Shown: piece after piece, positions 17,190 through 26,146 of the stretch
How the letters are laid out: the number at the start of each line of letters is the position of its first letter
Position numbering within the stretch: the stretch's first letter is position 1
DNA from: Flavisolibacter tropicus
Lineage (GTDB): Bacteria; Bacteroidota; Bacteroidia; Chitinophagales; Chitinophagaceae
DNA: 64,000 nt
Assembly: GCF_001644645.1 (NCBI RefSeq)
Contig: NZ_CP011390.1
Span: forward strand, 2,600,001 to 2,664,000
Direction of reading: 5' to 3'
The notes under the pieces: generated by a model
Seen by the model: the letters and a program-made list of their open reading frames with translations, nothing else
The model's database searches: none
Told to the model about the DNA's origin: nothing
Program-made: the position numbers and the translations under genes

Positions 17190-18551
17190 CTTACTAAAGA
17201 TGTAATCCAATTGATCGTCGCTTGTCACTTCCCCGGTAATCTCACCAAGAAAGTACAGGCAGCGCCTTATATCTAAAGCCAATAGATCGCCGGGAATACG
17301 TTGTTCTAGACCGTTATAAACATCCTCCAATGATTTCAGCACCTCCTGTAAGGCATGGAAATGGCGTGCATTGGTAACAATCACATTTTCGGATTGAACG
17401 GTATCTTTCAATACCAGATCTACCATGCGCTCTTTTAATACTTCCAGGTGTAAACCACTCTTGGCTGAAATAAATATAACATTTGGAATAGCAGCATAGA
17501 GGCCTTTGATATTAGAGTCGGCATCTGCTTTATTACCTACCAGCAAATAGTGTAGTCCTTGTTGTTGCAAATCGGCGCTAATGGTATTCAACTCGTCTGC
17601 GTTTACTTCATGGACGTCAAACAAGTAAATAACAATATCTGCCTGCTGCATTTTCTGATAGCTCTTAGCAATACCCACACTTTCAATTACATCCACTGTA
17701 TGTGCGCGAATGCCAGCTGTATCAATCAAGCGAAACAAAATACCATCAATATTAAGTGTCTCTTCAATAGTGTCTCGTGTAGTGCCTGGTATCTCGCTTA
17801 CAATAGCCCGGTCTTCATTTAAAAAGGCATTCAACAAGGTAGACTTACCGGCATTTGGCTTACCTACAATAGCTACCGTAACACCATTTTTAATGACATT
17901 ACCCAATTTAAACGACTGTAGTAAGGTGTTGGTTTGATACATGGCATTTTCCACCAAGGCTTTCAGTTTACTGCGATCGGCAAACTCTACGTCTTCTTGT
18001 GAAAAGTCAAGTTCTAGCTCTATCAGTGCAGAGAATTGAATCAATTGTTCCCTCAGGTCCCTTAGCGCTGATGAAAAGCCTCCTCTGATATTTTGCAACG
18101 CGGTTTTATGAGAGGCTGCGGTGTTACTGGCAATCAAGTCAGCAACTGCCTCCGCTTGAGTTAAATCTAAACGACCATTTAGGAAGGCGCGTTGGGTAAA
18201 CTCTCCTGGCTTGGCTAGGCGGGCGCCACCTTGCAAACAGGCATCAATTACCTGTTGGTGAATAAAGGGTGAACCGTGGCAGCTAATCTCTACTACGTTT
18301 TCACCGGTATAAGAACGCGGACCTTTAAAGAGGGAAATCACAACCTCGTCTAGCACCTGAGCGTTTTGTGTTAACATACCTACGTGTAGGGTATGGGAGG
18401 ACTGTGCGGCCAAATTTTTAGAGGGGAACAAGTCATTTACAATATCAATGGCTTTTGCACCACTTAAGCGAATTACGCCAATTGCACCAACCCCAGGCGG
18501 CGTTGCTAAGGCTATAATTGTATCATCCCACCCTAAAAGCTTTGTACTCAT
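17172..18551 (-). CDS. mnmE: tRNA modification GTPase MnmE
   Basis: MnmE, with MnmG, makes the cmnm5 modification of U34 in certain tRNAs. The 459-residue protein has the N-terminal tetrahydrofolate-binding part (DDTIIALATPPGVGAIGVIRLSG, SYTGENVVEISCHG), helical domain, and an inserted G domain. The G domain shows the P-loop GKPNAGKST, the DTAG motif in RLIDTAGIR and the NKAD motif. The C-terminus ends with the conserved FCIGK, whose Cys is used in catalysis. I chose the ATG at 18551; the frame extends three codons to a TTG. A TAnnTTTG promoter element lies only 6 bases upstream. The last 18 bases serve as an attachment site of the adjacent island, and the reading frame is preserved. Confidence 0.97.
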   Translation of the reverse strand: MSTKLLGWDDTIIALATPPGVGAIGVIRLSGAKAIDIVNDLFPSKNLAAQSSHTLHVGMLTQNAQVLDEVVISLFKGPRSYTGENVVEISCHGSPFIHQQVIDACLQGGARLAKPGEFTQRAFLNGRLDLTQAEAVADLIASNTAASHKTALQNIRGGFSSALRDLREQLIQFSALIELELDFSQEDVEFADRSKLKALVENAMYQTNTLLQSFKLGNVIKNGVTVAIVGKPNAGKSTLLNAFLNEDRAIVSEIPGTTRDTIEETLNIDGILFRLIDTAGIRAHTVDVIESVGIAKSYQKMQQADIVIYLFDVHEVNADELNTISADLQQQGLHYLLVGNKADADSNIKGLYAAIPNVIFISAKSGLHLEVLKERMVDLVLKDTVQSENVIVTNARHFHALQEVLKSLEDVYNGLEQRIPGDLLALDIRRCLYFLGEITGEVTSDDQLDYIFSKFCIGK

Positions 18552-18557
18552 ATTTGT

Positions 18558-18565
18558 CAAAAGTA
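18558..18565 (-). promoter_or_regulatory. -7 promoter element of mnmE
   Basis: TACTTTTG on the minus strand matches the Bacteroidota TAnnTTTG -7 box. It ends 6 bases before the mnmE ATG, so the transcript would have almost no 5' leader. Confidence 0.6.
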
Positions 18566-18574
18566 AACTGCTTC

Positions 18575-18607
18575 TAATAAAAAAATCCCTCCTAAGCGGA
18601 GGGATTT
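18575..18607 (-). terminator. Intrinsic terminator after tonB
   Basis: A 10-bp stem (AAATCCCTCC / GGAGGGATTT) with a 5-base loop is followed on the minus strand by a T-rich run. It closes the exbB-exbD-exbD-tonB operon and lies just before the mnmE promoter. Confidence 0.85.
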
Positions 18608-18632
18608 GTAAGTAAGTATGCGAAAGTGATTA

Positions 18633-19469
18633 TTATCCTTCAGATACAACGAACGTAATAGGCTGCTTACGATAAGCTTTTACCTGGCGTCCGTTTTGGA
18701 TAGCAGGTGTCCATTTTGGACCTCTTTTAATTACACGTACCGCTTCATCTTCCATACCGTAGCCATGGCTGGTTAACGCTTTTACATCTGATACGTTACC
18801 TTCTTTGTCCACGATAAACTGAACCTGTACTGTGTAAGATCCGGGAGGTGCACCGTTATCAACTGGAGCAGAAGCGTTCAGGTTTCTTTCCAGGAACTTA
18901 CGCCATTGGCCTTCACCACCTGGGAAAGAAGCTTCTACTTCCACTTTTGTAAAGGTTTGGTCGTAGTTAGTCTCATCTTTAGGAGCTTCTACTACAGCCT
19001 TTCCTTCGTCAACAACAGGAGCAGCAATACCTTGATCCTTGATACCTTCCTGGCTGATCACGTCAATTTTAGTGTCTTCCAGTTTTTCAACCTCTGGTGG
19101 AATGTCTTCTTTCTTAACCTCTTCATCTTTTACGATAACAGGAGGGGTGAATTTGGTCATTTCCACTTTTGGAGGTGGCTCTTGTTTTGGTGGTGGCGGT
19201 GGTGGCGGTTCAGGCTTCTGCTCTTCGGGCTCCTTGATATTTGCAAGCACCACGTCTTCTACTTTCAACTCCTTAGACCCCTTATCTTCCAATTGATTGG
19301 CTAAAAAGGATGTTAAGAATATCAGTAAAAGCAAACCAGCTGTAATCAACAAGGCCGTTGTGATACGCTTGTTATACGTTTTTCTGAGCTGATAAGCACC
19401 GTAAGCCTTGTTACGATCTTCAAACAGCAGATCCAGAAAATCAGTTTTTAAAATCTTGTTTGCTTCCAT
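18633..19469 (-). CDS. tonB: Energy transducer TonB
   Basis: The 278-residue protein links the inner-membrane proton motor to TonB-dependent outer-membrane receptors. It has a short cytosolic N-terminus with DLLFEDRNKAYGAYQLRK (typical of Bacteroidota TonB) and one membrane helix (about 38-58). A Pro/Glu/Lys-rich periplasmic spacer follows (about 75-130, with PEPPPPPPPKQEPPPK). The C-terminal TonB domain (about 185-278) has FPGGEGQWRKFLERNLN, a VQFIVDKEGNVSDV strand and RGPKWTPAIQNGRQVKAYRKQPITF. It is the last gene of the operon with two ExbD and one ExbB gene, followed by a terminator. Confidence 0.95.
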   Translation of the reverse strand: MEANKILKTDFLDLLFEDRNKAYGAYQLRKTYNKRITTALLITAGLLLLIFLTSFLANQLEDKGSKELKVEDVVLANIKEPEEQKPEPPPPPPPKQEPPPKVEMTKFTPPVIVKDEEVKKEDIPPEVEKLEDTKIDVISQEGIKDQGIAAPVVDEGKAVVEAPKDETNYDQTFTKVEVEASFPGGEGQWRKFLERNLNASAPVDNGAPPGSYTVQVQFIVDKEGNVSDVKALTSHGYGMEDEAVRVIKRGPKWTPAIQNGRQVKAYRKQPITFVVSEG

Positions 19470-19525
19470 TTTAGTTATTTGTATTGAGATGTCTGTTTCA
19501 ACATCTTTCCATAAAAAATAGCTAC

Positions 19526-20068
19526 TTATTTAACGCCATTTCTAGCTTCTGTTGCTTTCAGCGGCTCATTTTCATTAGGCGTAATGTCTACAAGGGCAAA
19601 ACGCTTAATTTCATTGATCGCCATTTCATCCAGAATGTCTACTGTATTCTTATAGGTAGCTTCATCATTTGGCTTAATAACCACTACCAGATCTTCTGCA
19701 TTTGTTCTGCGCTTCTTATCGATCAGCACTTCACGAATACCTTTGAAATTAGTAGACTTGAAATTAGAACCATCTGGTGCTAACTGACCTTCATAATAGT
19801 ATACTTGGTCAGCTTTACCTAACATGATGGTTAAGGCGCCGGACTCTTTAGCTTTGTTCTGCTCTTCTTTCTTATCGGTATCCTTTGGCATGAACAGCTG
19901 CATAGCTGCAGGTGAGCTCATGGTTGAGGTAAAGATAAAGAAGGTGATCAGCAAAAAACCCAAGTCCACCATTGGAGTCATATCTACACGGGTAGAAAGC
20001 TTTTTGGCCTTTTTGACCCCAGGTCCTTTCTTATGGCCACTATCTCCACCAGTATCTAAACTTGCCAT
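19526..20068 (-). CDS. exbD: ExbD/TolR family biopolymer transport protein
   Basis: The 180-residue protein has a charged cytosolic N-terminus and one membrane helix containing the conserved proton-path Asp (VDMTPMVDLGFLLITFFIF). The rest is a periplasmic domain (about 60-180). With ExbB it forms the proton-driven motor that energises TonB. It sits 12 bases after another ExbD gene and 56 bases before tonB. Having two ExbD genes in tandem is usual in Bacteroidota. Confidence 0.94.
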   Translation of the reverse strand: MASLDTGGDSGHKKGPGVKKAKKLSTRVDMTPMVDLGFLLITFFIFTSTMSSPAAMQLFMPKDTDKKEEQNKAKESGALTIMLGKADQVYYYEGQLAPDGSNFKSTNFKGIREVLIDKKRRTNAEDLVVVIKPNDEATYKNTVDILDEMAINEIKRFALVDITPNENEPLKATEARNGVK

Positions 20069-20080
20069 TTCTGAGTTTTT

Positions 20081-20767
20081 TTAGATTAAGAAATTATTTT
20101 TTTTGGGTACACGACCTTCACTTCTGGTTTTGTAAAGATCAGTACCTGCAGGTGCATCTTCAGGAGATGTAACTAACTGAAACTTATAAATATCGTTTCT
20201 TTTAAACGCATCAAGTACGTTTTTAAAAGCAGGATATTTAGCTGAGTTGTCACCCTTGATAAGGTAGTTAATCTTTCTCTGCTGAAAACCTTTAACACCG
20301 GCATTCAGCCAATAATACAGTTCATTGCTGGCTGAATCTGTAATAGGAATGCCTGGCACAGTTGCCATTACGGATTTCTGTTTGTCAGCAGGCAAAGCCA
20401 GGAAGCTTTTTAGCTGTGTAAAAGGAACGCCAATAGACTGCCCTTTTACGAAACTATTGATCTCGTTAGGTGTCAAACCCAGGTTCTTAGTTTGATTGAT
20501 ATTATCAATAACATACTTTTTTGCCTCTGGATTAGCGTCAGCCAATACTGTGAAAAATACACGGCCTTTGGCATCCATTTCTACCAGCAACGCATCATTT
20601 TCAGGAAGCTTGTCTGTTGAAACAGAGTTAGGTGTAGTGATTGATACGGGCTCTGGTGGCTTCATTTTAGTCGCCATAATAAAGAAGGACAGAATCAGGA
20701 ATGCAATATCCACGAAGGGCGTCATGTCATTCTCTGTACTCTTCCTTGGTATCTTAACACTTGGCAT
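20081..20767 (-). CDS. exbD: ExbD/TolR family protein, long form
   Basis: The 228-residue protein carries the same membrane helix signature with the conserved Asp (NDMTPFVDIAFLILSFFIM, about 13-31). It has a longer periplasmic part than the neighbouring copy, including a segment of about 60 residues (around 85-140) not found in the short one. It probably forms a mixed dimer or alternative stator with the second ExbD. It follows exbB by 59 bases. Confidence 0.92.
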   Translation of the reverse strand: MPSVKIPRKSTENDMTPFVDIAFLILSFFIMATKMKPPEPVSITTPNSVSTDKLPENDALLVEMDAKGRVFFTVLADANPEAKKYVIDNINQTKNLGLTPNEINSFVKGQSIGVPFTQLKSFLALPADKQKSVMATVPGIPITDSASNELYYWLNAGVKGFQQRKINYLIKGDNSAKYPAFKNVLDAFKRNDIYKFQLVTSPEDAPAGTDLYKTRSEGRVPKKNNFLI

Positions 20768-20826
20768 TATTAATTAATTTTTAATGAGATGCAATGGGTT
20801 TACAAATTCCATAAAACGTTTGCTTC

Positions 20827-21696
20827 TTATTTATACATAGAAGCAAAGCTCTGTGTCAATGTAAAGCCAGACTCATCAATACCATAAGTAATGCTATCGA
20901 TCTTAGTAGTAAACACGTTGTACATTACAAGAGATAAGGCAGAAGTACCGATACCTAATGCTGTGTTATAAAGGGCCTCAGAGATACCAACCGCTAGGTT
21001 ACTAGCTGCACCGGCACCACCTTCAGCACCCAACGCCGCGAATGAACGGATCATACCTAATACCGTACCTAACAACGCTACCAGGGTACCAAGAGATACG
21101 ATTGTAGAAAGGAAAACCAGGTTCTTCTGTAACATAGGCAATTCCAAAGCAGTAGCTTCTTCTACTTCTTTCTGGATAGCCAATACTTTTTGATCAGTAT
21201 CTAAATCAGTTACGTTGATCATTTCTTTGTAACGACGTAAACCAGCTTTCATAACGTTAGCTACTGAACCACGTTGCTTGTCGCACTCAGCTAAAGCAGC
21301 GTCTACGTTACGGTTAGCCAGGTGATATTGTACTTTTCTTACGAAGTCAGCAATAGAACCTTTACCTAACGCTTTGCTGATGGTCATGAAACGCTCGATA
21401 GAGAATGATACCACCATTAACAATAAGCCAATCAATAAAGGAACGATAATACCACCTTCATAAATTGCATTGAATGCGCTTTTTGGGTCGCGGTGGTGAG
21501 GCCAGAAGCCACCTGTAGTATCAGGTGTCTTAAAACCATCTGGATTACCCATTGCAAAGCGCCAAATAGAATAACCAACGACGATACATAGGATTGGAGC
21601 TAACCAGGAAATAAGGTTAGAGCTTTTCTTAGCCTGAACAGATGTCGCCTTTACTGTTGTGTTTGTAGTACTTGCAGATGGTCTTTGTTCTGCCAT
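20827..21696 (-). CDS. exbB: MotA/TolQ/ExbB proton channel family protein
   Basis: The 289-residue inner-membrane protein has three main hydrophobic segments. The last two are LVFLSTIVSLGTLVALLGTVLGMIRSF and the segment near AVGISEALYNTALGIGTSALSLVMYNVF. Both carry the conserved Thr/Gly pattern of ExbB/TolQ. It is the first gene of the exbB-exbD-exbD-tonB operon. A terminator-like hairpin at 21764-21800 separates it from the upstream permease gene, so it has its own promoter. Confidence 0.94.
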   Translation of the reverse strand: MAEQRPSASTTNTTVKATSVQAKKSSNLISWLAPILCIVVGYSIWRFAMGNPDGFKTPDTTGGFWPHHRDPKSAFNAIYEGGIIVPLLIGLLLMVVSFSIERFMTISKALGKGSIADFVRKVQYHLANRNVDAALAECDKQRGSVANVMKAGLRRYKEMINVTDLDTDQKVLAIQKEVEEATALELPMLQKNLVFLSTIVSLGTLVALLGTVLGMIRSFAALGAEGGAGAASNLAVGISEALYNTALGIGTSALSLVMYNVFTTKIDSITYGIDESGFTLTQSFASMYK

Positions 21697-21763
21697 GATC
21701 TTAATTTTTAATTTTTAAAAATGAAAATTGATATACAAATTTTAAGCGGTCACAATTCTACTG

Positions 21764-21800
21764 AAAAAATGCAATAAATGTTTACGAGGTTGCATTTTTT
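21764..21800 (-). terminator. Terminator-like hairpin after the permease gene
   Basis: A perfect 11-bp stem (AAAAAATGCAA / TTGCATTTTTT) with a 15-base loop lies 60 bases downstream of the minus-strand permease stop. The A/T ends make it work in either direction. Confidence 0.75.
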
Positions 21801-21862
21801 TCCTTATTTAATTTTGGAAAGATAATACATTAGTTTTCAAAACTTTCTATTCTTAGCTGTAC

Positions 21863-23137
21863 TTATTCATAGCGAAGTGCTTCTATAGGGTTTAATTTGC
21901 CCGCTTTCAGAGCCGGATACAAGCCAGCTAATAATCCAACGCTAGTACAAATAACAATGCCGTAAGCTACCCATTTCCAAGGTACTACAAATCCTGTGCT
22001 CAATACCATTGAAAACAAATTGCCAACGAATATTCCCAGTACAATACCAAAGATGGCTCCTAAGATACTAATCAAAATGGCTTCTGTTAAAAACTGATGC
22101 CTTACTGTTTTACTTTTTCCTCCAATTGCCTTTATTAAGCCTACCTCTTTAGTACGTTCTGTAACAGATACCAACATGATATTCATCAAGCCAATGGCGG
22201 CCCCAATCAACGTGATCATTCCGATAACAATAACTGCGGTTGTTAGACTTCCCAATATATTCATTGCCTTTTCAGCAATGCTATCGTTACGATCCAATAC
22301 AAAATTGCTATCTTCTGTGGTGCTTAATTTTCGTATAGATCGGAAAACACCTTCTGCTTCACCCATGGCCTCTTCAACTTGATTGATATCATCTGTCATC
22401 ACCCCTATGGTCGCAGATACATTGGAAGAAAAATTACGCCGAATATTTTTATATCCTGTTAAAATCAAGTTATCTCGGCTTATTCCAAAAGAGCTGCCAC
22501 GACTGGCCAATACACCAATTACTCGATAAGGAAGACCATTGACACGAACAATACTATTCACGGCCTTGGTTAACCGATCTTTGAATAATTTGTTAGCCAC
22601 ATCATAACCAAGAATAACAACATTACTGCCGCTTTGAACTTCCTGGCGACTAAAATTTCGACCATTAAAAAATTCATATCCATTTAGGGCTATATAATTC
22701 TCGTCTCCGCCAAAAACCAAAATATTGGGACTAGTCTTTTTTTGTTCATTGTTTACAATTGCATCTCTGGCAGCAAATAAAGAGATACCAATATGTGCAG
22801 GAAATTGATACTGTTGTACAAAAAGTTCCGCCTCATCTACAGTAATTGGGCGCCCCAAACTGGATGTTTTTTCCTTGCGGTTATTTCTTTTTGAAACTTT
22901 CAGTTCTGAATTGTTACCACCGATTCTAATATTACGCTCTTTAAAACGGATGGTAAAGCCATTAGCTCCCATGGTAGAGAAGCTTTCACTAAACTTTTGA
23001 TTCATGGCTTTAATGGCTGTAACAATACCAATTAAGGCCATAATGCCAAAAGCAATAATGGCGACGGTTATACCCGTACGCAACCTGTTAGCACGAATCG
23101 TTCTAAAGGCAAGAGAAAAAACATCACCGGTTTTCAT
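21863..23137 (-). CDS. ABC transporter permease (MacB/FtsX family)
   Basis: The 424-residue protein has the MacB-like layout: one N-terminal helix (RTGITVAIIAFGIMALIGIV), a large periplasmic domain (about 55-280), then three C-terminal helices with the FtsX domain (about 300-424, ending AGLYPALKAGKLNPIEALRYE). Such permeases usually work with a LolD/MacB-type ATPase to move lipoproteins, peptides or toxins across the envelope. No ATPase gene is adjacent. The ATG at 23137 is used; the frame also has a TTG one codon before. It is flanked by terminators on both sides, so it is monocistronic. Confidence 0.9.
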   Translation of the reverse strand: MKTGDVFSLAFRTIRANRLRTGITVAIIAFGIMALIGIVTAIKAMNQKFSESFSTMGANGFTIRFKERNIRIGGNNSELKVSKRNNRKEKTSSLGRPITVDEAELFVQQYQFPAHIGISLFAARDAIVNNEQKKTSPNILVFGGDENYIALNGYEFFNGRNFSRQEVQSGSNVVILGYDVANKLFKDRLTKAVNSIVRVNGLPYRVIGVLASRGSSFGISRDNLILTGYKNIRRNFSSNVSATIGVMTDDINQVEEAMGEAEGVFRSIRKLSTTEDSNFVLDRNDSIAEKAMNILGSLTTAVIVIGMITLIGAAIGLMNIMLVSVTERTKEVGLIKAIGGKSKTVRHQFLTEAILISILGAIFGIVLGIFVGNLFSMVLSTGFVVPWKWVAYGIVICTSVGLLAGLYPALKAGKLNPIEALRYE

Positions 23138-23175
23138 CAAAAAAAAGAAGGTCTACTAAAATTAGTAAACCTTCT
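23138..23175 (-). terminator. Terminator of the nuo operon
   Basis: On the minus strand a long stem (AGAAGGTTTACTAA / TTAGTAGACCTTCT with one mismatch) is followed by eight T residues. It lies 28 bases after the nuoN stop and marks the end of the nuo operon. The permease start codon overlaps the T-run. Confidence 0.88.
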
Positions 23176-23203
23176 AAACAATTTTTCAAAATATTTATTA
23201 CCA

Positions 23204-24574
23204 CTAGAAGTAAAGCCAATAGAGCAATACATTAGGGAATAAGCCCAAGATAATAGTTGCAGCCGCTAAGCCTACTAACGTATATTTAAAACTGCTAGTC
23301 AACTCCAGAACCGGAGCATTGCCTGTTTTAAAATACATAGCTTGTATAAGGCGGAAATAGTAATACACGCTTATTGCAGCCATTAATACAGCAAAAATGG
23401 CTAACCATAAACTTCCACTTTCCACAACCCCTTTCAACATATAAAACTTCGCCAGGAAGCCCGCCGTTAATGGGATACCGGCTAATGATAACAGAAAGAT
23501 AACCAAACTAGCGGCTACTACAGGTTGCGCTTTGGCAAACCCGTTAAAGCCGTCGAACGTATAATCCTGCATCTTGATGAGTACTGCAAAAATTCCAATT
23601 GTAGCAAATGAATAAGCAGCGGCGTAAAGTAACAAACCGTCTTTCGCTTCAGAGCTCAATGTATAAACAGCCAACATCATGAACCCTGCTTGTGCAATGG
23701 AAGAGTAGGCCAGCATACGCTTTACACTTTGCTGAAACACTGCAGTGATGTTGCCAATAAATAAAGTAATGACAGTTATAATGGCTACTATTAGTTTCCA
23801 CTCTGCTCTAATACCACCAAAAGCTTCATCAAATAAGCGCATGAAACCTATAAAGCCGGCTGCTTTCACTACTGTTGCCATAAAGGAGGTAAACACAGTT
23901 GGCGCGCCATCGTACACATCTGGTGTCCAGAAGTGGAAGGGAGCAGCTGAAACTTTAAATGACAAGGCAAACAGCAACATCAACAAGCCTGTAATAAACA
24001 AAACAGGTACTTGTCCTTGAGGCAATTGCATCATTGTGGTATAAAAAGTTCCGGTTGCGCCATAGATCAAGGTTATACCCATCAACATCAAGCCTGTTGA
24101 AAAAGAACCCATTAAGAAGTATTTCAACGCAGCTTCATTGCTTTTCAGGTTGCGTTTATCGCTACCGGTAAGGATATATAATGGAATTGATAAGATCTCT
24201 ATACCGAGGAATAAGATCAACATTGACTTGAAAGATGCAGTCATGGTAATTCCGCAAAGCACAAAGAAGATAAGAGCAAAGTAATCGCTGTAATTCATCC
24301 CTACTCTTTCCATATCTTTTGAGGATAAGACAAAGAATATAAGCGTGCTAAGCGTAGCAATGATCGTAAATAGCAATGCAAAATGATCAAATACCATCAT
24401 GCCTTTTGTATCAACCGCTACTAATTGAATACCACGTAGCTCTAATACTGCTACAGCTATAATTGCAATCAATAAAATATGTGCTAATGTGCGAACAGCT
24501 GACTTTGTCTTTAAGAAAAAGCCACTGAACATCATGATAACACCACTAAGAGCCGATAAGATTAATGCGTTCAT
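23204..24574 (-). CDS. nuoN: NADH-quinone oxidoreductase subunit N
   Basis: This is a 456-residue antiporter-like membrane subunit of complex I with about 14 helices. Conserved features are the helix with FLGIEILSIPLYIL (key Glu), KYFLMGSFSTGL, and FKVSAAPFHFWTPDVYDGAPT with its conserved Lys and His/Trp. It helps pump protons coupled to NADH:menaquinone electron transfer. It is the last gene of the nuo operon, one base after nuoM, followed by a terminator. Confidence 0.96.
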   Translation of the reverse strand: MNALILSALSGVIMMFSGFFLKTKSAVRTLAHILLIAIIAVAVLELRGIQLVAVDTKGMMVFDHFALLFTIIATLSTLIFFVLSSKDMERVGMNYSDYFALIFFVLCGITMTASFKSMLILFLGIEILSIPLYILTGSDKRNLKSNEAALKYFLMGSFSTGLMLMGITLIYGATGTFYTTMMQLPQGQVPVLFITGLLMLLFALSFKVSAAPFHFWTPDVYDGAPTVFTSFMATVVKAAGFIGFMRLFDEAFGGIRAEWKLIVAIITVITLFIGNITAVFQQSVKRMLAYSSIAQAGFMMLAVYTLSSEAKDGLLLYAAAYSFATIGIFAVLIKMQDYTFDGFNGFAKAQPVVAASLVIFLLSLAGIPLTAGFLAKFYMLKGVVESGSLWLAIFAVLMAAISVYYYFRLIQAMYFKTGNAPVLELTSSFKYTLVGLAAATIILGLFPNVLLYWLYF

Positions 24575-24575
24575 A

Positions 24576-26048
24576 TTATTTTACCAGTTGCGCAACGTTT
24601 GCATCTTTTAATAAGGTTTCAACAAAACCATCTGTCAGGTTCAGTAATGGCTGAGGATATACCCCAAATACCAGGATCAATAGAACAATAGCTCCTAAAG
24701 CCAGGCGTTGGTTCATAAGGATATCTGTAGCAGTAGCCGTCAATTTATTAGTTGATCCGTAAAACACTTTCTGGATCATATTCAGTGTATAAACAGCAGA
24801 AAGAATTATACTCAACCCAGCAAAAACGGTGAAAATGACTTTGTATTGGGTTAGGCCATTCCAAATACCATTAAACATCAGGAACTCACCCACAAATGCA
24901 TTTGTTAGCGGCAATGAAATATTGGCGAAAGCAACAATAACCAATAGTGTGGTTAGACCGGGTGCCTTTTGAGCAATACCTCCTAATTCAGACAGCTTAC
25001 GCGTTCCGAACTTATGCTCAATTGCGTCGACTACAATCCAAAGTCCGATAATGTTTATTCCATGGTTAAACATCTGGATCATTACACCTTGCCATCCGAT
25101 GTGATTTTCAGCAAAGATGGCCATTACCATTAACCCTATGTGAGCTATAGAAGAGTATGCTACCAGGCGCTTAATATCGTCTTGACGCATAGCAATTAGT
25201 GAAGCGTAAATAATACCGATAACAGCAAGACTCATTACCACATCACCCCAAGCATAAGATGCAGATGGCACTACAGGTAGTACCCAGCGAATGACAGCAA
25301 ATACACCCATCTTCACCATGATACCACTTAGTACCATTGTAACAGCAGTTGGTGATTGTTCATAAGCATCTGGCTGCCAGGTATGGAATGGGAACACGGG
25401 CATTTTAATAGCAAATGCTATAAATAACATCCAAAAGATCCAGGATTGAGTAGCAGTAGGAAGCTTCAAGTTATAGAATGCTTCCATTGCAAAAGAATGA
25501 TCTGGTGTTTGAAAATAAAGATATAATAAGCCGATCAGCATTAATACAGAACCAGCAAATGTGTAGACAAAGAACTTAAAAGTAGCCTGAATACGTCTTT
25601 CACCACCCCAGCCAGAACAAAGGAAATAAACAGGGATCAGTGCTAACTCCCAGAAGAAGTAAAACAGTAAGGCGTCTATAGCAACAAATACACCTATTAA
25701 CCCTGCTTGCGTTAATAACATCAGCGCAAAGAAATTGTGCGCATTACGATATTCATTTTTCCATGTGGCCAGGAAGATAACCGGATATGCGATCCCTGTT
25801 AATAAACACAGTAATGACGACATACCGTCCAGGCGAATAGAAAAAGAGCTACCTAATGTACCCAACCAAGGAGCAGTATAACTCAAACTATCTCCACCGC
25901 CTTTTAACATGGTTGCTCCGGCAATAGCCACAGCCATTGTAGCAAAAGATACCAGCAGAGACCAACCTTTTGCAGCTGGCTCATTCTTCAAGAAGAATGT
26001 TACAAGTCCACCTATCAGTGGCAGTAATATCAGTAACAGTACGATCAT
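24576..26048 (-). CDS. nuoM: NADH-quinone oxidoreductase subunit M
   Basis: This 490-residue antiporter-like subunit of complex I has about 14 helices. FYFFWELALIPVYFL carries the conserved membrane Glu, and AIKMPVFPFHTWQPDAYEQSPTAVTMVLSGIMVKMG carries the conserved Lys and the MnhD/NuoM pattern. VAYSSIAHIGLM is also typical. It lies directly before nuoN. Confidence 0.96.
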   Translation of the reverse strand: MIVLLLILLPLIGGLVTFFLKNEPAAKGWSLLVSFATMAVAIAGATMLKGGGDSLSYTAPWLGTLGSSFSIRLDGMSSLLCLLTGIAYPVIFLATWKNEYRNAHNFFALMLLTQAGLIGVFVAIDALLFYFFWELALIPVYFLCSGWGGERRIQATFKFFVYTFAGSVLMLIGLLYLYFQTPDHSFAMEAFYNLKLPTATQSWIFWMLFIAFAIKMPVFPFHTWQPDAYEQSPTAVTMVLSGIMVKMGVFAVIRWVLPVVPSASYAWGDVVMSLAVIGIIYASLIAMRQDDIKRLVAYSSIAHIGLMVMAIFAENHIGWQGVMIQMFNHGINIIGLWIVVDAIEHKFGTRKLSELGGIAQKAPGLTTLLVIVAFANISLPLTNAFVGEFLMFNGIWNGLTQYKVIFTVFAGLSIILSAVYTLNMIQKVFYGSTNKLTATATDILMNQRLALGAIVLLILVFGVYPQPLLNLTDGFVETLLKDANVAQLVK

Positions 26049-26146
26049 ATTAAACCCCCATTCCGCCTAAGGCGGACTGTTTTACATTTATTATTTCAAC
26101 TGGCTTAAGAGATAACTCTTTATCTCCTTTACCTCTTACTAATCTC

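Noticed and set aside
18906..19304. Plus-strand frames antisense to tonB with Trp/Phe/Gly runs
   Set aside because: They are shadows of the Pro/Lys-rich TonB spacer on the other strand.
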